From: CAMBRQ01 sp945870325
Lineage (GTDB): Bacteria > Bacillota > Clostridia > Lachnospirales > Lachnospiraceae
NCBI RefSeq assembly: GCF_050313795.1
Contig: NZ_JBNPMC010000004.1
Span: forward strand, 62,001 to 126,000
Direction of reading: 5' to 3'
DNA: 64,000 nucleotides
Shown: positions 18,297 to 27,505 of the stretch, piece by piece
Position numbering within the stretch: position 1 is the stretch's first letter
How the letters are laid out: every line of letters starts with the position of its first letter
The notes under the pieces: model-generated
Told to the model about the DNA's origin: nothing
Databases searched by the model: none
What the model saw: only the letters and a program-made list of their open reading frames with translations
Program-made: the position numbers and the translations under genes

Positions 18297-18331
18297 CGAA
18301 AAACTGGTAATAACGAATTGCAGGTGGAGAT

Positions 18332-19003
18332 ATGAGCAATAAGATTAATGTTTTAGATATAGATATAGATAACTGTTCGGCTAAGGAAGCGATGAAGAAG
18401 ACCGTGGAATACATGGGAACGGAGCCGGTGAATATTATAGAGATGGCAACGGTAGATGGGCTGATGCAGATGGATAATATGCTGCAGTTGAAAGAAGATG
18501 TCCGTAATTTTGACCTGGTTCTGGCGGGAGATAAGACGATACTTGAAGCGGCGGATATTACGGACCGCAAGTATCTGCAAGAGACAGAAGGACGTGTTTT
18601 TCTTAAGATGTTCATGAGATATCTGCATAAGAACCATAAGAGAATCTATCTTCTGGTAGAGTCCGAAGAAGAAGGGCAGGAGTTCTATGAGTATTTGCAG
18701 CGTCATTATGGAGGATTGCAGATTATCGGAATGGCGAAGGTCTCGGCGCAGAACAGGGCGGATGATATGCTGGTGAATGCGATTAACGGTGGCGAAGTAG
18801 ACTGTATACTGGCAGCGCTTGCTGCTCCGCTGCAGGAAGAGTTTATTGTAAAGAATAAGAGTCTTCTGGATGTTCGGTTATGGGTAGGTCTTGGCAAAGA
18901 GAATGTACCGATTCGAAAGGCAGGAATCGGACAAGGGCGGTTTACACAGTTTGTTGTTAAGCGCATTTTTAAGAAAGAGATAGAGAAAAGAAAGTGCAGA
19001 TAA
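18332..19003 (+). CDS. WecG/TagA/CpsF-family glycosyltransferase
   Basis: The 223-residue length and the order of motifs (NIIEMATVDGLMQM, FDLVLAGDKTILEAAD, a central IYLLVESEEEG, and LAAPLQEEFIV where the family has SPxQE) fit PF03808. The family transfers ManNAc or a related sugar to an undecaprenyl-linked precursor at the membrane for teichoic acid or capsule. Several signature residues are divergent (VDG for the usual NADG), so the donor is uncertain. It is a single gene with its own promoter and terminator, with no wall-polymer genes around it. Confidence 0.75.
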   Translation: MSNKINVLDIDIDNCSAKEAMKKTVEYMGTEPVNIIEMATVDGLMQMDNMLQLKEDVRNFDLVLAGDKTILEAADITDRKYLQETEGRVFLKMFMRYLHKNHKRIYLLVESEEEGQEFYEYLQRHYGGLQIIGMAKVSAQNRADDMLVNAINGGEVDCILAALAAPLQEEFIVKNKSLLDVRLWVGLGKENVPIRKAGIGQGRFTQFVVKRIFKKEIEKRKCR

Positions 19004-19054
19004 CTTTTCGTCACTATGTACATGGATAATATCTTAATAAATTCATAAAATCTT

Positions 19055-19097
19055 GAGGAAATCAACAAAAATATGTGATTTCCTCTTTATTTTTTTG
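19055..19097 (+). terminator. Terminator after the WecG-like gene
   Basis: GAGGAAATCA (19055-19064) pairs with TGATTTCCTC (19076-19085), followed by a T-rich run. From here to 19199 no gene or clear site is seen. Confidence 0.75.
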
Positions 19098-19199
19098 TCT
19101 ATATATATTAATATAGAGACTAACGATATACATTTTTAACATTCTTGTAACTAATTTGTTGTGAAAAATGCATATTGAAATGAGTGGAGGAGATAGAAT

Positions 19200-20288
19200 A
19201 TGATATCTAATCAAATACTTCAAAATACAATTGAAGGATTGAAAGGGATTACACGTATCGATTTCTGTGTAATGGACACGGATGGCAAATCCCTTGCCAG
19301 CACATTTTCAGAGCAGGAGAACTATGAAGACGAAGTAGTATCCTTTGTTGATTCACCGGCAGATAGTCAGGTGGTGCAGGGGTATCAGTTCTTTAAGATC
19401 TTCGATGAGCATCAATTGGAATATATACTTCTTGCCAATGGCGGCAGTGATGATGTGTATATGGTGGGAAAGATTGCAGCATTCCAGATTCAGAATCTTC
19501 TGATTGCTTATAAAGAGCGTTTTGATAAGGATAATTTTATTAAAAATCTGCTGCTTGATAACCTGCTTTTAGTAGATATTTATAATCGTGCCAAAAAATT
19601 ACATATTGACACAGAGGTAAGACGTGTTATCTTTATTATTGAGACGAAGCACGAGAAGGACAGCAATGCCCTTGATAATGTGCGCAATCTGTTAGGCAAC
19701 AGGGCGAAGGATTTTGTGACGGCGGTTGATGAGAAGAATATCATTGTTGTCAAAGAACTGGAGCCAGGTGACGGACATATGGAACTGGAGAAGACAGCGC
19801 AGAATCTGTATACTCTTCTGAAAGAGGATGGAGAAGAGGAGGTTCTGATTGCATATGGAACCATAGTCAATGACATCAAAGAAGTGTCAAAATCATACAA
19901 AGAGGCAAAACTGGCATTGGATGTCGGCAAGATCTTCTTTAGCGAAAGGAATGTGATTGCGTATAGTGCTTTGGGAATTGGGCGCTTGATCTATCAGCTT
20001 CCGATTCCATTGTGTAAGATGTTCATACGTGAGATTTTTGAGGGGAAATCGCCGGATGATTTCGATGAGGAGACGTTGACTACGATTAACAAATTCTTTG
20101 AGAATAATCTGAACGTATCAGAGACATCTAGACAATTATATATTCATCGTAATACACTGGTATACCGGCTCGACAAATTACAGAAGAGTACAGGGCTGGA
20201 TCTGCGTGTGTTCGAAGATGCCATTACTTTTAAGATCGCACTTATGGTTGTGAAGTATATGAAGTATATGGAGTCACTGGAGTATTAA
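19200..20288 (+). CDS. CdaR/PucR-type transcriptional regulator
   Basis: The 362-residue protein has an N-terminal sensor-like part (about 1-110), a middle GGDEF-like CdaR domain (about 130-250) and a C-terminal PucR-type helix-turn-helix (about 300-355: LNVSETSRQLYIHRNTLVYR). Such regulators respond to small molecules such as sugar acids or purine breakdown products in other bacteria; the ligand here is unknown. It starts a run into ftsE (16 bases later), so it may be cotranscribed with the division genes. GGAGGAGATAGAAT precedes the ATG. Confidence 0.85.
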   Translation: MISNQILQNTIEGLKGITRIDFCVMDTDGKSLASTFSEQENYEDEVVSFVDSPADSQVVQGYQFFKIFDEHQLEYILLANGGSDDVYMVGKIAAFQIQNLLIAYKERFDKDNFIKNLLLDNLLLVDIYNRAKKLHIDTEVRRVIFIIETKHEKDSNALDNVRNLLGNRAKDFVTAVDEKNIIVVKELEPGDGHMELEKTAQNLYTLLKEDGEEEVLIAYGTIVNDIKEVSKSYKEAKLALDVGKIFFSERNVIAYSALGIGRLIYQLPIPLCKMFIREIFEGKSPDDFDEETLTTINKFFENNLNVSETSRQLYIHRNTLVYRLDKLQKSTGLDLRVFEDAITFKIALMVVKYMKYMESLEY

Positions 20289-20304
20289 TAATCAGGAGGA
20301 AATT

Positions 20305-20991
20305 ATGATTGAATTAAAAGAAGTAACGAAAGAGTACTCTAAAGGGGTTGCAGCTCTGAATGGTATTAACCTGACGGTTGAGCAGGGAGAGTTTGTATTC
20401 ATCGTAGGGGACAGTGGATCAGGAAAGTCGACTTTGATTAAGTTGATTATGAAGGAATTGGAGCCTACATCCGGATCGATCGTTGTGAATGGACAGGAAC
20501 TGACTAGGATGAGACACAGGAAGATTCCGATGTACAGAAGAGGAATCGGAGTTGTGTTCCAGGATTTCCGTCTGTTAAAAGATAGAAATATTTATGACAA
20601 TATTGCATTTGCACTGCGGGTTACGGAGAAACCAACTCGTGTGATTAAAAGAAAAGTACCGGCGGCATTGTCGCTGGTTGGTTTGGCACAGAAATATAAG
20701 TCATATCCGAAGGAACTCTCAGGTGGTGAGCAACAGCGTGTTGCCATTGCCCGGGCGATTGTAAATGAGCCGGCGATTCTGCTGGCAGATGAGCCTACCG
20801 GTAACCTGGATCCGACGAATTCATGGGAGATTATGAAACTGTTGGAAGAGGCGAATGACAGAGGAACAACCGTACTGGTTGTTACACATAACCAGGAGAT
20901 TGTAAACGAGATGAAGAAGCGAGTTATTACAATGAAAAAGGGAGTCATTGTAAGCGACGAGAAAAAAGGTGGGTATAATAATGAGAATTAG
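20305..20991 (+). CDS. ftsE: Cell-division ABC ATPase FtsE
   Basis: The 228-residue ATPase shows Walker A GDSGSGKST (Lys41), the family segment YRRGIGVVFQDFRLL, the signature LSGGEQQRVAIARA and Walker B ILLADEPTGNLD. With FtsX it spans the membrane and uses ATP to switch on a cell-wall hydrolase. It overlaps ftsX by 11 bases, and an M23 hydrolase with a coiled coil lies directly downstream, the expected partner. Confidence 0.96.
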   Translation: MIELKEVTKEYSKGVAALNGINLTVEQGEFVFIVGDSGSGKSTLIKLIMKELEPTSGSIVVNGQELTRMRHRKIPMYRRGIGVVFQDFRLLKDRNIYDNIAFALRVTEKPTRVIKRKVPAALSLVGLAQKYKSYPKELSGGEQQRVAIARAIVNEPAILLADEPTGNLDPTNSWEIMKLLEEANDRGTTVLVVTHNQEIVNEMKKRVITMKKGVIVSDEKKGGYNNEN

Positions 20992-21889
20992 TACATTTGG
21001 ATATTCGATGAAACAAGGGGTAAAGAACATAGGAAGAAATAAAATGTTTTCCGTTGCATCTATTGCGACGATGGCAGCATGTATCTTCCTGTTCGGTCTG
21101 TTCTATTCCATCGTAGTGAATTTTAACTATATTGTGGAAAAGGCAGAGGAAGGCGTAGCAATTACCGTATTCTTTGATGAAGAGACGACACAGGCCGAGA
21201 AGGATAAGATCGGCAAACAGCTCGAGAAGGCAGATGGCGTGCTGGAAGTCAATTATGTCAGTGCAGATGAAGCATGGGATACATTCAAGGATGAATATTT
21301 TGGTGAGTCTGGTGATCTTGCTGAAGGTTTTAAGAGTGACAATCCGCTGGCGAACTCAGATAACTATGAAGTATACATGGCAGACGTATCAAAACAGAAG
21401 GATGTTGTGGCATTTGCAGAAGGTTTAGATGGGGTCCGAAAGGTCAATAAGTCAGATGTGGTTGCAAAGACATTAACGAGTGTGAACAAACTGGTAGGAT
21501 ATGTATCTGTTGCGATTATTGCGATCCTGTTGGCAGTATCTGTATTCCTGATCAGTAATACGGTTACAATGGGTATTACGGTAAGGCGTGAAGAGATTGC
21601 GATTATGAAGTACATAGGTGCGAAGGATGGATTCGTCCGTGCGCCTTTCGTGATCGAAGGTCTGATTATTGGGGCGGTAGGAGCGGTAATTCCGCTTGTT
21701 ATGCTGTATTTTATGTATGATAAGGCTGTTTCATATATTATGACAAGATTCAGCCTGCTGAATAATATTGTAGACTTCCTTCCGGTAGTAGATGTATACA
21801 GGACATTGCTTCCAGTAGGAATCGCACTGGGTGTAGGAATTGGTTTTGTAGGAAGTTTCTTTACGATCCGCAAGCACTTGAAGGTATAA
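20981..21889 (+). CDS. ftsX: Cell-division membrane protein FtsX
   Basis: ATG 20981 is chosen with AAGGTGGG 7 bases upstream; a GTG at 20969 in the same frame has weaker support. The 302-residue protein has one N-terminal membrane helix (about 22-45), a large extracellular loop (about 50-165), then three helices near 170-300, with VTMGITVRREEIAIMKYIGA typical of FtsX. It links FtsE to an outside hydrolase. The start lies inside ftsE. Confidence 0.94.
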   Translation: MRISTFGYSMKQGVKNIGRNKMFSVASIATMAACIFLFGLFYSIVVNFNYIVEKAEEGVAITVFFDEETTQAEKDKIGKQLEKADGVLEVNYVSADEAWDTFKDEYFGESGDLAEGFKSDNPLANSDNYEVYMADVSKQKDVVAFAEGLDGVRKVNKSDVVAKTLTSVNKLVGYVSVAIIAILLAVSVFLISNTVTMGITVRREEIAIMKYIGAKDGFVRAPFVIEGLIIGAVGAVIPLVMLYFMYDKAVSYIMTRFSLLNNIVDFLPVVDVYRTLLPVGIALGVGIGFVGSFFTIRKHLKV

Positions 21890-21907
21890 TATATGTGGAG
21901 GGTACAT

Positions 21908-23017
21908 ATGATAGGAAGAAAGAGATTCATAAGTTTTCTCCTGGTATTGACGTTATGCCTTGGGCTGGCTATGCAGGTGAATGCTTCGGAGATTAGCAAT
22001 ACGCAGAAGCAGGCTGATGAACTGAAGAAGAAGAAAGAGGCTGCGGAGAAAGAAAAAGAATCTTTGGAGAATCAGTTGAACTCCATTGTTGGTGAGATGG
22101 AAGAGGCTAAGACGAAGATTGAGGCGAAAGAAACTGAGATTAGTGTAAAAGAAGAAGAACTGATTCAAGCCAAAGTTGATGAGAATGATCAGTACGAGAG
22201 CATGAAGAAGAGAATCAAATATATGTATGAGAATGGAAACGTGCAGTTTATAGAGATTCTGTGTGAATCCAAGAACATTGGTGATTTTCTGAATAATGCG
22301 GAATATATTACGACCATCTCTGAATATGACAGAAACATGCTGGCAGAGTTCCAGAAGGTTGTGAAAGAGGTTGAAGATCAGGAAGCGGTTCTGAAGGCGG
22401 AATATGATGAACTGGAAGTGATGCAGAATGATCTGATTGCCAAGCAGGACAGTGTAACTGAACTGTTGGACAGCAAGGATGCTGAGATTGAGAAGATCAG
22501 CAGCGATCTGAGCGAGACGCAGGATAAACTGAAGGAACTGCAGGCGGCAGCAGAGGCAGCACAGCGTAAGCAGCAGGAGAAGGAAAGTGGATATAGTCCG
22601 AATGCAGGAGCATCTGTAGTAACAGGTAATGGTATGTTTACTCATCCATGTCCGGGCTACTCCTATATCTCCAGTGAATTCGGATGGCGGGCGCAGCCAC
22701 TTCCGGGTGCCAGCACGAATCACAAAGGGATGGACTTCGCAGCGGCTACGGGAACGCCGATCTATGCAGCAACGAGCGGTACTGTGACTTCTGCAAGTTA
22801 TAGTGGTAAGGCAGGCAATCTGATTGTAATTAACCACGGCAATGGGCTACAAACATACTACATGCATTGTAATACCATGTATGTGAGAGCGGGTCAGGCG
22901 GTCAGCAAAGGTCAGAACATTGGTACGGTAGGAACAACGGGTAATTCAACCGGACCGCATCTTCATTTTCAGGTAATGCTGAATGGAACTCCGGTGAATC
23001 CTCGTAATTATCTGTAG
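21908..23017 (+). CDS. Coiled-coil M23 peptidoglycan hydrolase, likely FtsEX partner
   Basis: ATG 21908 follows GGAGGG; the ATG at 21893 lacks a ribosome site. The 369-residue protein has a signal peptide (cleavage near VNASEI), a long coiled coil (about 35-220, EEAKTKIEAKETEISVKEEE) and a C-terminal LytM/M23 domain: HKGMDFAAATGTPIYA, INHGNGLQTYYMHCN, STGPHLHFQV. The His and Asp zinc ligands are present, so it should be active, unlike EnvC of E. coli. It resembles PcsB/EnvC in layout but carries M23 rather than CHAP. Placed straight after ftsX, it is the probable target of FtsEX activation. Confidence 0.9.
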   Translation: MIGRKRFISFLLVLTLCLGLAMQVNASEISNTQKQADELKKKKEAAEKEKESLENQLNSIVGEMEEAKTKIEAKETEISVKEEELIQAKVDENDQYESMKKRIKYMYENGNVQFIEILCESKNIGDFLNNAEYITTISEYDRNMLAEFQKVVKEVEDQEAVLKAEYDELEVMQNDLIAKQDSVTELLDSKDAEIEKISSDLSETQDKLKELQAAAEAAQRKQQEKESGYSPNAGASVVTGNGMFTHPCPGYSYISSEFGWRAQPLPGASTNHKGMDFAAATGTPIYAATSGTVTSASYSGKAGNLIVINHGNGLQTYYMHCNTMYVRAGQAVSKGQNIGTVGTTGNSTGPHLHFQVMLNGTPVNPRNYL

Positions 23018-23035
23018 ATATAAGGATAGAAATAG

Positions 23036-24217
23036 ATGAGCAATAAAAAGAGTTTTCTTACGGGGGCGCTTTGTGGCGCCCTTGCTATATTATTAGTGGC
23101 AGGGCTTGTATCCTGCGGATTGAAGGTAAAAAGCAGCGGCGGGGATAAGCAGTCCGTTACTGGCGATACAAGGGAAAAAATATCCGAACTGAAAGAATTG
23201 ATTGACGAGAACTATCTTGGCGAGGTAGATGAAGATAAATTAGAAGAAGGCATCTACAAGGGCTTCATCAGTGGTTTGGATGATCCGTATTCTGTATATT
23301 ATGACGAAGAGGAGACTAAGACTCTGTTTGAAAGCACTGAGGGCGAGTATGACGGGATTGGTGCCGTGTTGAGTCAGAATATGGATACCGGGGTTATTAC
23401 GCTGGTACAGATCTATGAGGATTCTCCAGCTATGAAGGCGGGAATTCAGGATAATGATATTCTCTATAAAGTGGAGGATATGGAAGTGACGGGTGAAGAT
23501 CTGTCAGAAGTAGTGTCTCATATAAAGGGAGAGAAAGGAACGACGGTTGAACTGACTGTACTTCGAGGTGATGATAATGAAGAGATTACAGCAACCGTTA
23601 CCAGGGATACGATCCAGGCTAAGACGGTAGAATACCGGATGCTGGAGGATGGTATCGGTTATCTCTCGGTTACGGAGTTTGATACTGTAACTTATGATCA
23701 GTATCAAGAGGCATTGGAGGAACTTAAGGGCCAGGGCATGAGAGGATTGATTGTAGACCTGCGTAATAATCCAGGAGGAAGCCTTAGTACGGTGTGTGAT
23801 ATATTGGATCTGATGCTTCCGGAGGGGCTGATTGTCTATACGGAGGATAAAGATGGCAATAAACAGGAAGCAACATCTGATGAGGAGCATCAGTTTGACC
23901 AGCCGATGACAGTGCTGATGAATGGAAATAGTGCCAGTGCTTCGGAGATCTATGCGGGAGCCATCCAGGATTATGGAATCGGCAAGATTGTCGGAACGCA
24001 GTCTTATGGAAAAGGCGTGGTGCAGCAGATCTTTGATCTGAAAGATGGAACTTGTGTAAAACTGACTATTGCAGAGTATTTTACCCCGAATGGAAGGAAT
24101 ATTAATGGTACGGGAATTACTCCGGATGTAGAAGTAGAGTATGAGAAGAATGAGAATGATCCGGAAGCGGATAATCAGTTAGAAAAAGCGGTAGAAATTT
24201 TAAAAGAGCAATTATAA
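23036..24217 (+). CDS. S41-family C-terminal processing protease (CtpA-like)
   Basis: The 393-residue protein has an N-terminal membrane or lipoprotein-like signal (GLVSCG), a PDZ domain (about 95-180; SPAMKAGIQDNDILYKV) and the S41 catalytic domain with Ser301 (NGNSASASEIY) and Lys326 (YGKG), 25 residues apart as in CtpA/CtpB. It cuts proteins outside the membrane after recognising hydrophobic C-termini. In many Firmicutes it follows the FtsX-linked hydrolase and may mature or degrade it. A terminator follows. Confidence 0.93.
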   Translation: MSNKKSFLTGALCGALAILLVAGLVSCGLKVKSSGGDKQSVTGDTREKISELKELIDENYLGEVDEDKLEEGIYKGFISGLDDPYSVYYDEEETKTLFESTEGEYDGIGAVLSQNMDTGVITLVQIYEDSPAMKAGIQDNDILYKVEDMEVTGEDLSEVVSHIKGEKGTTVELTVLRGDDNEEITATVTRDTIQAKTVEYRMLEDGIGYLSVTEFDTVTYDQYQEALEELKGQGMRGLIVDLRNNPGGSLSTVCDILDLMLPEGLIVYTEDKDGNKQEATSDEEHQFDQPMTVLMNGNSASASEIYAGAIQDYGIGKIVGTQSYGKGVVQQIFDLKDGTCVKLTIAEYFTPNGRNINGTGITPDVEVEYEKNENDPEADNQLEKAVEILKEQL

Positions 24218-24221
24218 TCCT

Positions 24222-24251
24222 AAAGGGAATGTCAAAACGGCATTCCCTTTT
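24222..24251 (+). terminator. Terminator of the ftsEX-protease operon
   Basis: AAAGGGAATG (24222-24231) and CATTCCCTTT (24241-24250) form a perfect 10-base stem ending in T. Confidence 0.8.
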
Positions 24252-24320
24252 GTCAACTCATATGATAAAATACAATGCAGGATATATTTTTGATATGAAT
24301 GATGGAAAGGATAACTGTAT

Positions 24321-25598
24321 ATGACAATTTTAATTCAGAATGGGCATGTGATTGATCCGCTTACTGAAAAAGACGGATGTTATGATGTGCTGATTGAAGA
24401 GGACAGAATTAAGCAGGTAGCAGAAACTATCGAGGAGACGGCAGACCGGGTAATTGATGCGAAGGGCTGTTATGTTATGCCGGGATTCATTGATCTTCAT
24501 GTACACTTTAGAGATCCTGGACTGGAATATAAAGAGACCCTTGAGACAGGGGGGAATGCTGCTGTCAGAGGCGGTGTGACAACCGTATGTGCAATGCCGA
24601 ATACGAAGCCTGTGACAGATGATAAGGAGAAGGTGGCAAAGGTCCATGAAAGAGCGAAGAAGGAATCGCTGACCCATGTAATCCAGATTGGTGCGGTGAC
24701 GAAGGGACAGGCTGGTCAGGAACTGGCGGATATTGCCGGCATGGCAGAAGCAGGGTGCCATGCGATCAGCGAGGATGGCAAGTCGGTTATGAATGCATCC
24801 CTTTATCGTAAAGGAATGAGACTTGCAAAGGAGAATGGAATCTCCGTATTCGCTCACTGTGAAGATATTACGATGGTAGAGGGCGGCGTGATGAATGCGG
24901 ATGAGAATGCGAAGCGTCTTGGGTTAAAGGGTATCACGAATTCTGTGGAAGATGTGATTGTGGCAAGGGATATCCTGCTGGCGAAGGAAACCGGTGTAAG
25001 GCTGCATCTGTGTCATTGTTCGACTGCGGACAGCGTGGAGATGGTACGTCTGGCGAAAGAAGAAGGACTTCCGGTTACCGGAGAAGTGTGCCCGCATCAT
25101 TTTATCCTGAGTGCAGATGACATTCGGGAAGATGACGGCAATTATAAGATGAACCCGCCACTTAGAAGCAGGGCGGATGTAGAGGCGCTGCGCCAGAGCT
25201 TGAAGGATGGCATCATGGATGTAATTTCGACCGATCATGCACCTCATGCCGCAGAGGAGAAGAATAAATCCATGGCACAGGCAGCATTCGGTATCGTCGG
25301 GCTTGAGACGTCCGCTGCTCTGACCTATACTTCACTGGTGAAGACAGGTCTGTTAAGCGTGATGGATATGGCGAAGAAGATGAGTTATAATCCGGCAAAG
25401 ATTCTGGGACTTACGGAGAAAGGTTCTGTATCCGAAGGAAAGATTGCGGATATTACCATATTTGACCCTAAGAAGACTTATAAGATTGATAAGAATACTT
25501 TTGCGTCCAAAGGAAAGAATACGCCATTTGATGGATATGAAGTGACGGGAGAGGTTACATATACACTTGTAGACGGCAAAGTAGTATATGAAAGATGA
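24321..25598 (+). CDS. pyrC: Dihydroorotase
   Basis: The 425-residue protein has the dihydroorotase metal motif DLHVHFRDPG (His60, His62), EVCPHHFIL, and STDHAPHAAEEK, matching the long Bacillus-type enzyme. It cyclises carbamoyl-aspartate to dihydroorotate in pyrimidine synthesis in the cytoplasm. It begins the pyr cluster here; pyrB is not in the window. No PyrR-binding attenuator was recognised in the 70 bases before the ATG. About 115 bases separate it from pyrF. Confidence 0.95.
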   Translation: MTILIQNGHVIDPLTEKDGCYDVLIEEDRIKQVAETIEETADRVIDAKGCYVMPGFIDLHVHFRDPGLEYKETLETGGNAAVRGGVTTVCAMPNTKPVTDDKEKVAKVHERAKKESLTHVIQIGAVTKGQAGQELADIAGMAEAGCHAISEDGKSVMNASLYRKGMRLAKENGISVFAHCEDITMVEGGVMNADENAKRLGLKGITNSVEDVIVARDILLAKETGVRLHLCHCSTADSVEMVRLAKEEGLPVTGEVCPHHFILSADDIREDDGNYKMNPPLRSRADVEALRQSLKDGIMDVISTDHAPHAAEEKNKSMAQAAFGIVGLETSAALTYTSLVKTGLLSVMDMAKKMSYNPAKILGLTEKGSVSEGKIADITIFDPKKTYKIDKNTFASKGKNTPFDGYEVTGEVTYTLVDGKVVYER

Positions 25599-25713
25599 TT
25601 TTTGAAGAAATGAGTACAGAATTACTCCACAAGTGCTGACCAGAAGGAGATATGAGGCAGATCGGTGGATGAAGATAAGAAAAAGATGATGTAGATGCGG
25701 GAGGAGATTAAGT

Positions 25714-26640
25714 ATGATTAATCAATTAGTAGCGAATATTAAGAAAACAGGTGCGCCAATCGTAGTAGGTTTGGACCCTATGCTGAATTATGTGCCGGAG
25801 CATGTGCAGAAGAAAGCATATACGGAGTACGGCGAGACTCTGGAAGGTGCGGCAGAGGCAATCTGGCAGTTCAATAAAGAGATTGTAGATAAGACTTATG
25901 ATCTGATTCCGGCAGTAAAGCCTCAGGTTGCTATGTATGAGCAGTTTGGAATTCCGGGACTTATGGCATTTAAGAAGACGGTTGATTACTGCAAGGAGAA
26001 AGGTCTGGTTGTAATCGGCGATATTAAGCGTGGAGATATCGGCTCCACTTCAGCGGCATATGCAGTAGGACATTTGGGAAAAGTTCAGGTGGGAAGTAAG
26101 ACTTATGTTCCGTTTGACGAAGATTTTGTAACAGTGAATCCATATCTTGGCTCGGACGGGGTAAATCCGTTCCTGGATGTATGTAGAGAAGAGAAGAAAG
26201 GTGTATTCATTCTGGTTAAGACATCCAATCCATCCAGCGGAGAATTCCAGGATCAGTTAATTGATGGAAAGCCGCTTTATGAATTGGTAGGTGAAAAAGT
26301 AGCATCTTGGGGTGCTGAGGTTATGGGAGATGAATATAGTTACGTAGGAGCGGTAGTAGGCGCTACCTATCCGGAACAGGGCAAGATCCTTCGTAAGGTT
26401 ATGCCGAAATCTTATATTCTTGTGCCAGGCTATGGCGCACAAGGCGGAAAAGGTAAGGATCTGGTACATTTCTTCAATGAAGATGGTCTGGGAGCGATCG
26501 TGAATTCTTCTCGTGGAATTATTGCAGCATATAAGCAGGAGAAGTATGCACGGTATGGCGCAGAGGCATTTGGCGATGCATCCAGAGCGGCTGTGGAAGA
26601 TATGGTGGCTGATATCAAAGGAGCATTAGAGAGTAGATAA
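25714..26640 (+). CDS. pyrF: Orotidine 5'-phosphate decarboxylase, type 2
   Basis: The 308-residue length and the active-site string VVIGDIKRGDIGSTSAAYA (Lys105) place it in the long type 2 family. It removes CO2 from OMP to give UMP, the last step of the pathway. GGAGGAGATTAAGT precedes the ATG. Lies between pyrC and pyrK. Confidence 0.94.
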   Translation: MINQLVANIKKTGAPIVVGLDPMLNYVPEHVQKKAYTEYGETLEGAAEAIWQFNKEIVDKTYDLIPAVKPQVAMYEQFGIPGLMAFKKTVDYCKEKGLVVIGDIKRGDIGSTSAAYAVGHLGKVQVGSKTYVPFDEDFVTVNPYLGSDGVNPFLDVCREEKKGVFILVKTSNPSSGEFQDQLIDGKPLYELVGEKVASWGAEVMGDEYSYVGAVVGATYPEQGKILRKVMPKSYILVPGYGAQGGKGKDLVHFFNEDGLGAIVNSSRGIIAAYKQEKYARYGAEAFGDASRAAVEDMVADIKGALESR

Positions 26641-26719
26641 TCGTCTAATGTGTAAGAAATATGTATAGTATACTATGAGAAAATCGACATATATAAGAAA
26701 AAGAAAGCAGGAGAAAAAC

Positions 26720-27505
26720 ATGGCAGAGAGAAAGAAAGAGGCTGCGGTTGTAGTATCACAGACGCAGCTTGCGGATGGAATCTTCAGCATGTGGCTTCAG
26801 ACCGAAGCGGCATTCAGTGCGAAGCCGGGACAATTCATATCTATGTACACGAATGATGGAAGCAAACTGCTTCCACGACCAATCAGTATCTGTGAGATAG
26901 ATCGGGAACAAGGGCGGCTTCGTATGGTATATCGGGTCACTGGTGAGAAGACTGGAACAGAGCAGTTCTCGCGATTGAAAGCAGGAGATGCCATTCCGGT
27001 GATCGGACCTTTGGGCAATGGTTTCCCGATTGAGAAGGCGACGGGAAAGAAAGCGTTCTTAATGGGGGGCGGCATCGGTGTCCCGCCGATTTTGGAACTG
27101 GCGAAGCAGTTGGAATGTGAGAAGAAGCAGATTGTAGTTGGATATCGAGGCGCAGATACATTCCTGAAAGAAGAATTTGAACAGAACGGTGAACTCTATA
27201 TCTCTACAGAAGATGGAAGCATAGGTACGAAAGGAAATGTCATGGATGCAATCCGTGAAAATGGACTGGATGCGGAGATCATCTATGCCTGTGGACCGAC
27301 ACCAATGCTGCGGGCAATTAAGCAATATGCAGAGGAAAATGGAATGGAATGCTATATTTCTCTGGAGGAGAGAATGGCTTGCGGGATTGGCGCCTGTCTT
27401 GCTTGTGTGTGCAAGTCAAAAGAGATTGACCATCACAGCAACGTGCATAATAAGAGAATCTGCAAAGATGGTCCGGTATTCTTATCTACGGAGGTGGAGA
27501 TCTAA
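26720..27505 (+). CDS. pyrK: Dihydroorotate dehydrogenase B electron-transfer subunit
   Basis: ATG 26720 follows AGGAG; the frame extends upstream to 26675 without a ribosome site. The 261-residue protein has a FAD-binding part (RPISICEI), an NAD-binding part (KKAFLMGGGIGVPPI and YACGPTPML) and a C-terminal [2Fe-2S] site (RMACGIGACLACVC ... RICKDGP). It passes electrons from PyrD to NAD. The stop overlaps the pyrD start by one base, as expected for partners in a complex. Confidence 0.95.
   Translation: MAERKKEAAVVVSQTQLADGIFSMWLQTEAAFSAKPGQFISMYTNDGSKLLPRPISICEIDREQGRLRMVYRVTGEKTGTEQFSRLKAGDAIPVIGPLGNGFPIEKATGKKAFLMGGGIGVPPILELAKQLECEKKQIVVGYRGADTFLKEEFEQNGELYISTEDGSIGTKGNVMDAIRENGLDAEIIYACGPTPMLRAIKQYAEENGMECYISLEERMACGIGACLACVCKSKEIDHHSNVHNKRICKDGPVFLSTEVEI

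Noticed and set aside
21953..22837. 294-residue minus-strand frame
   Set aside because: Mirror of the coiled-coil part of the M23 hydrolase; Leu/Phe-rich shadow sequence.
24252..24320. PyrR-binding attenuator or promoter before pyrC
   Set aside because: TTGTCA is present but spacing to a -10 is poor, and no PyrR-type stem pair could be made out.
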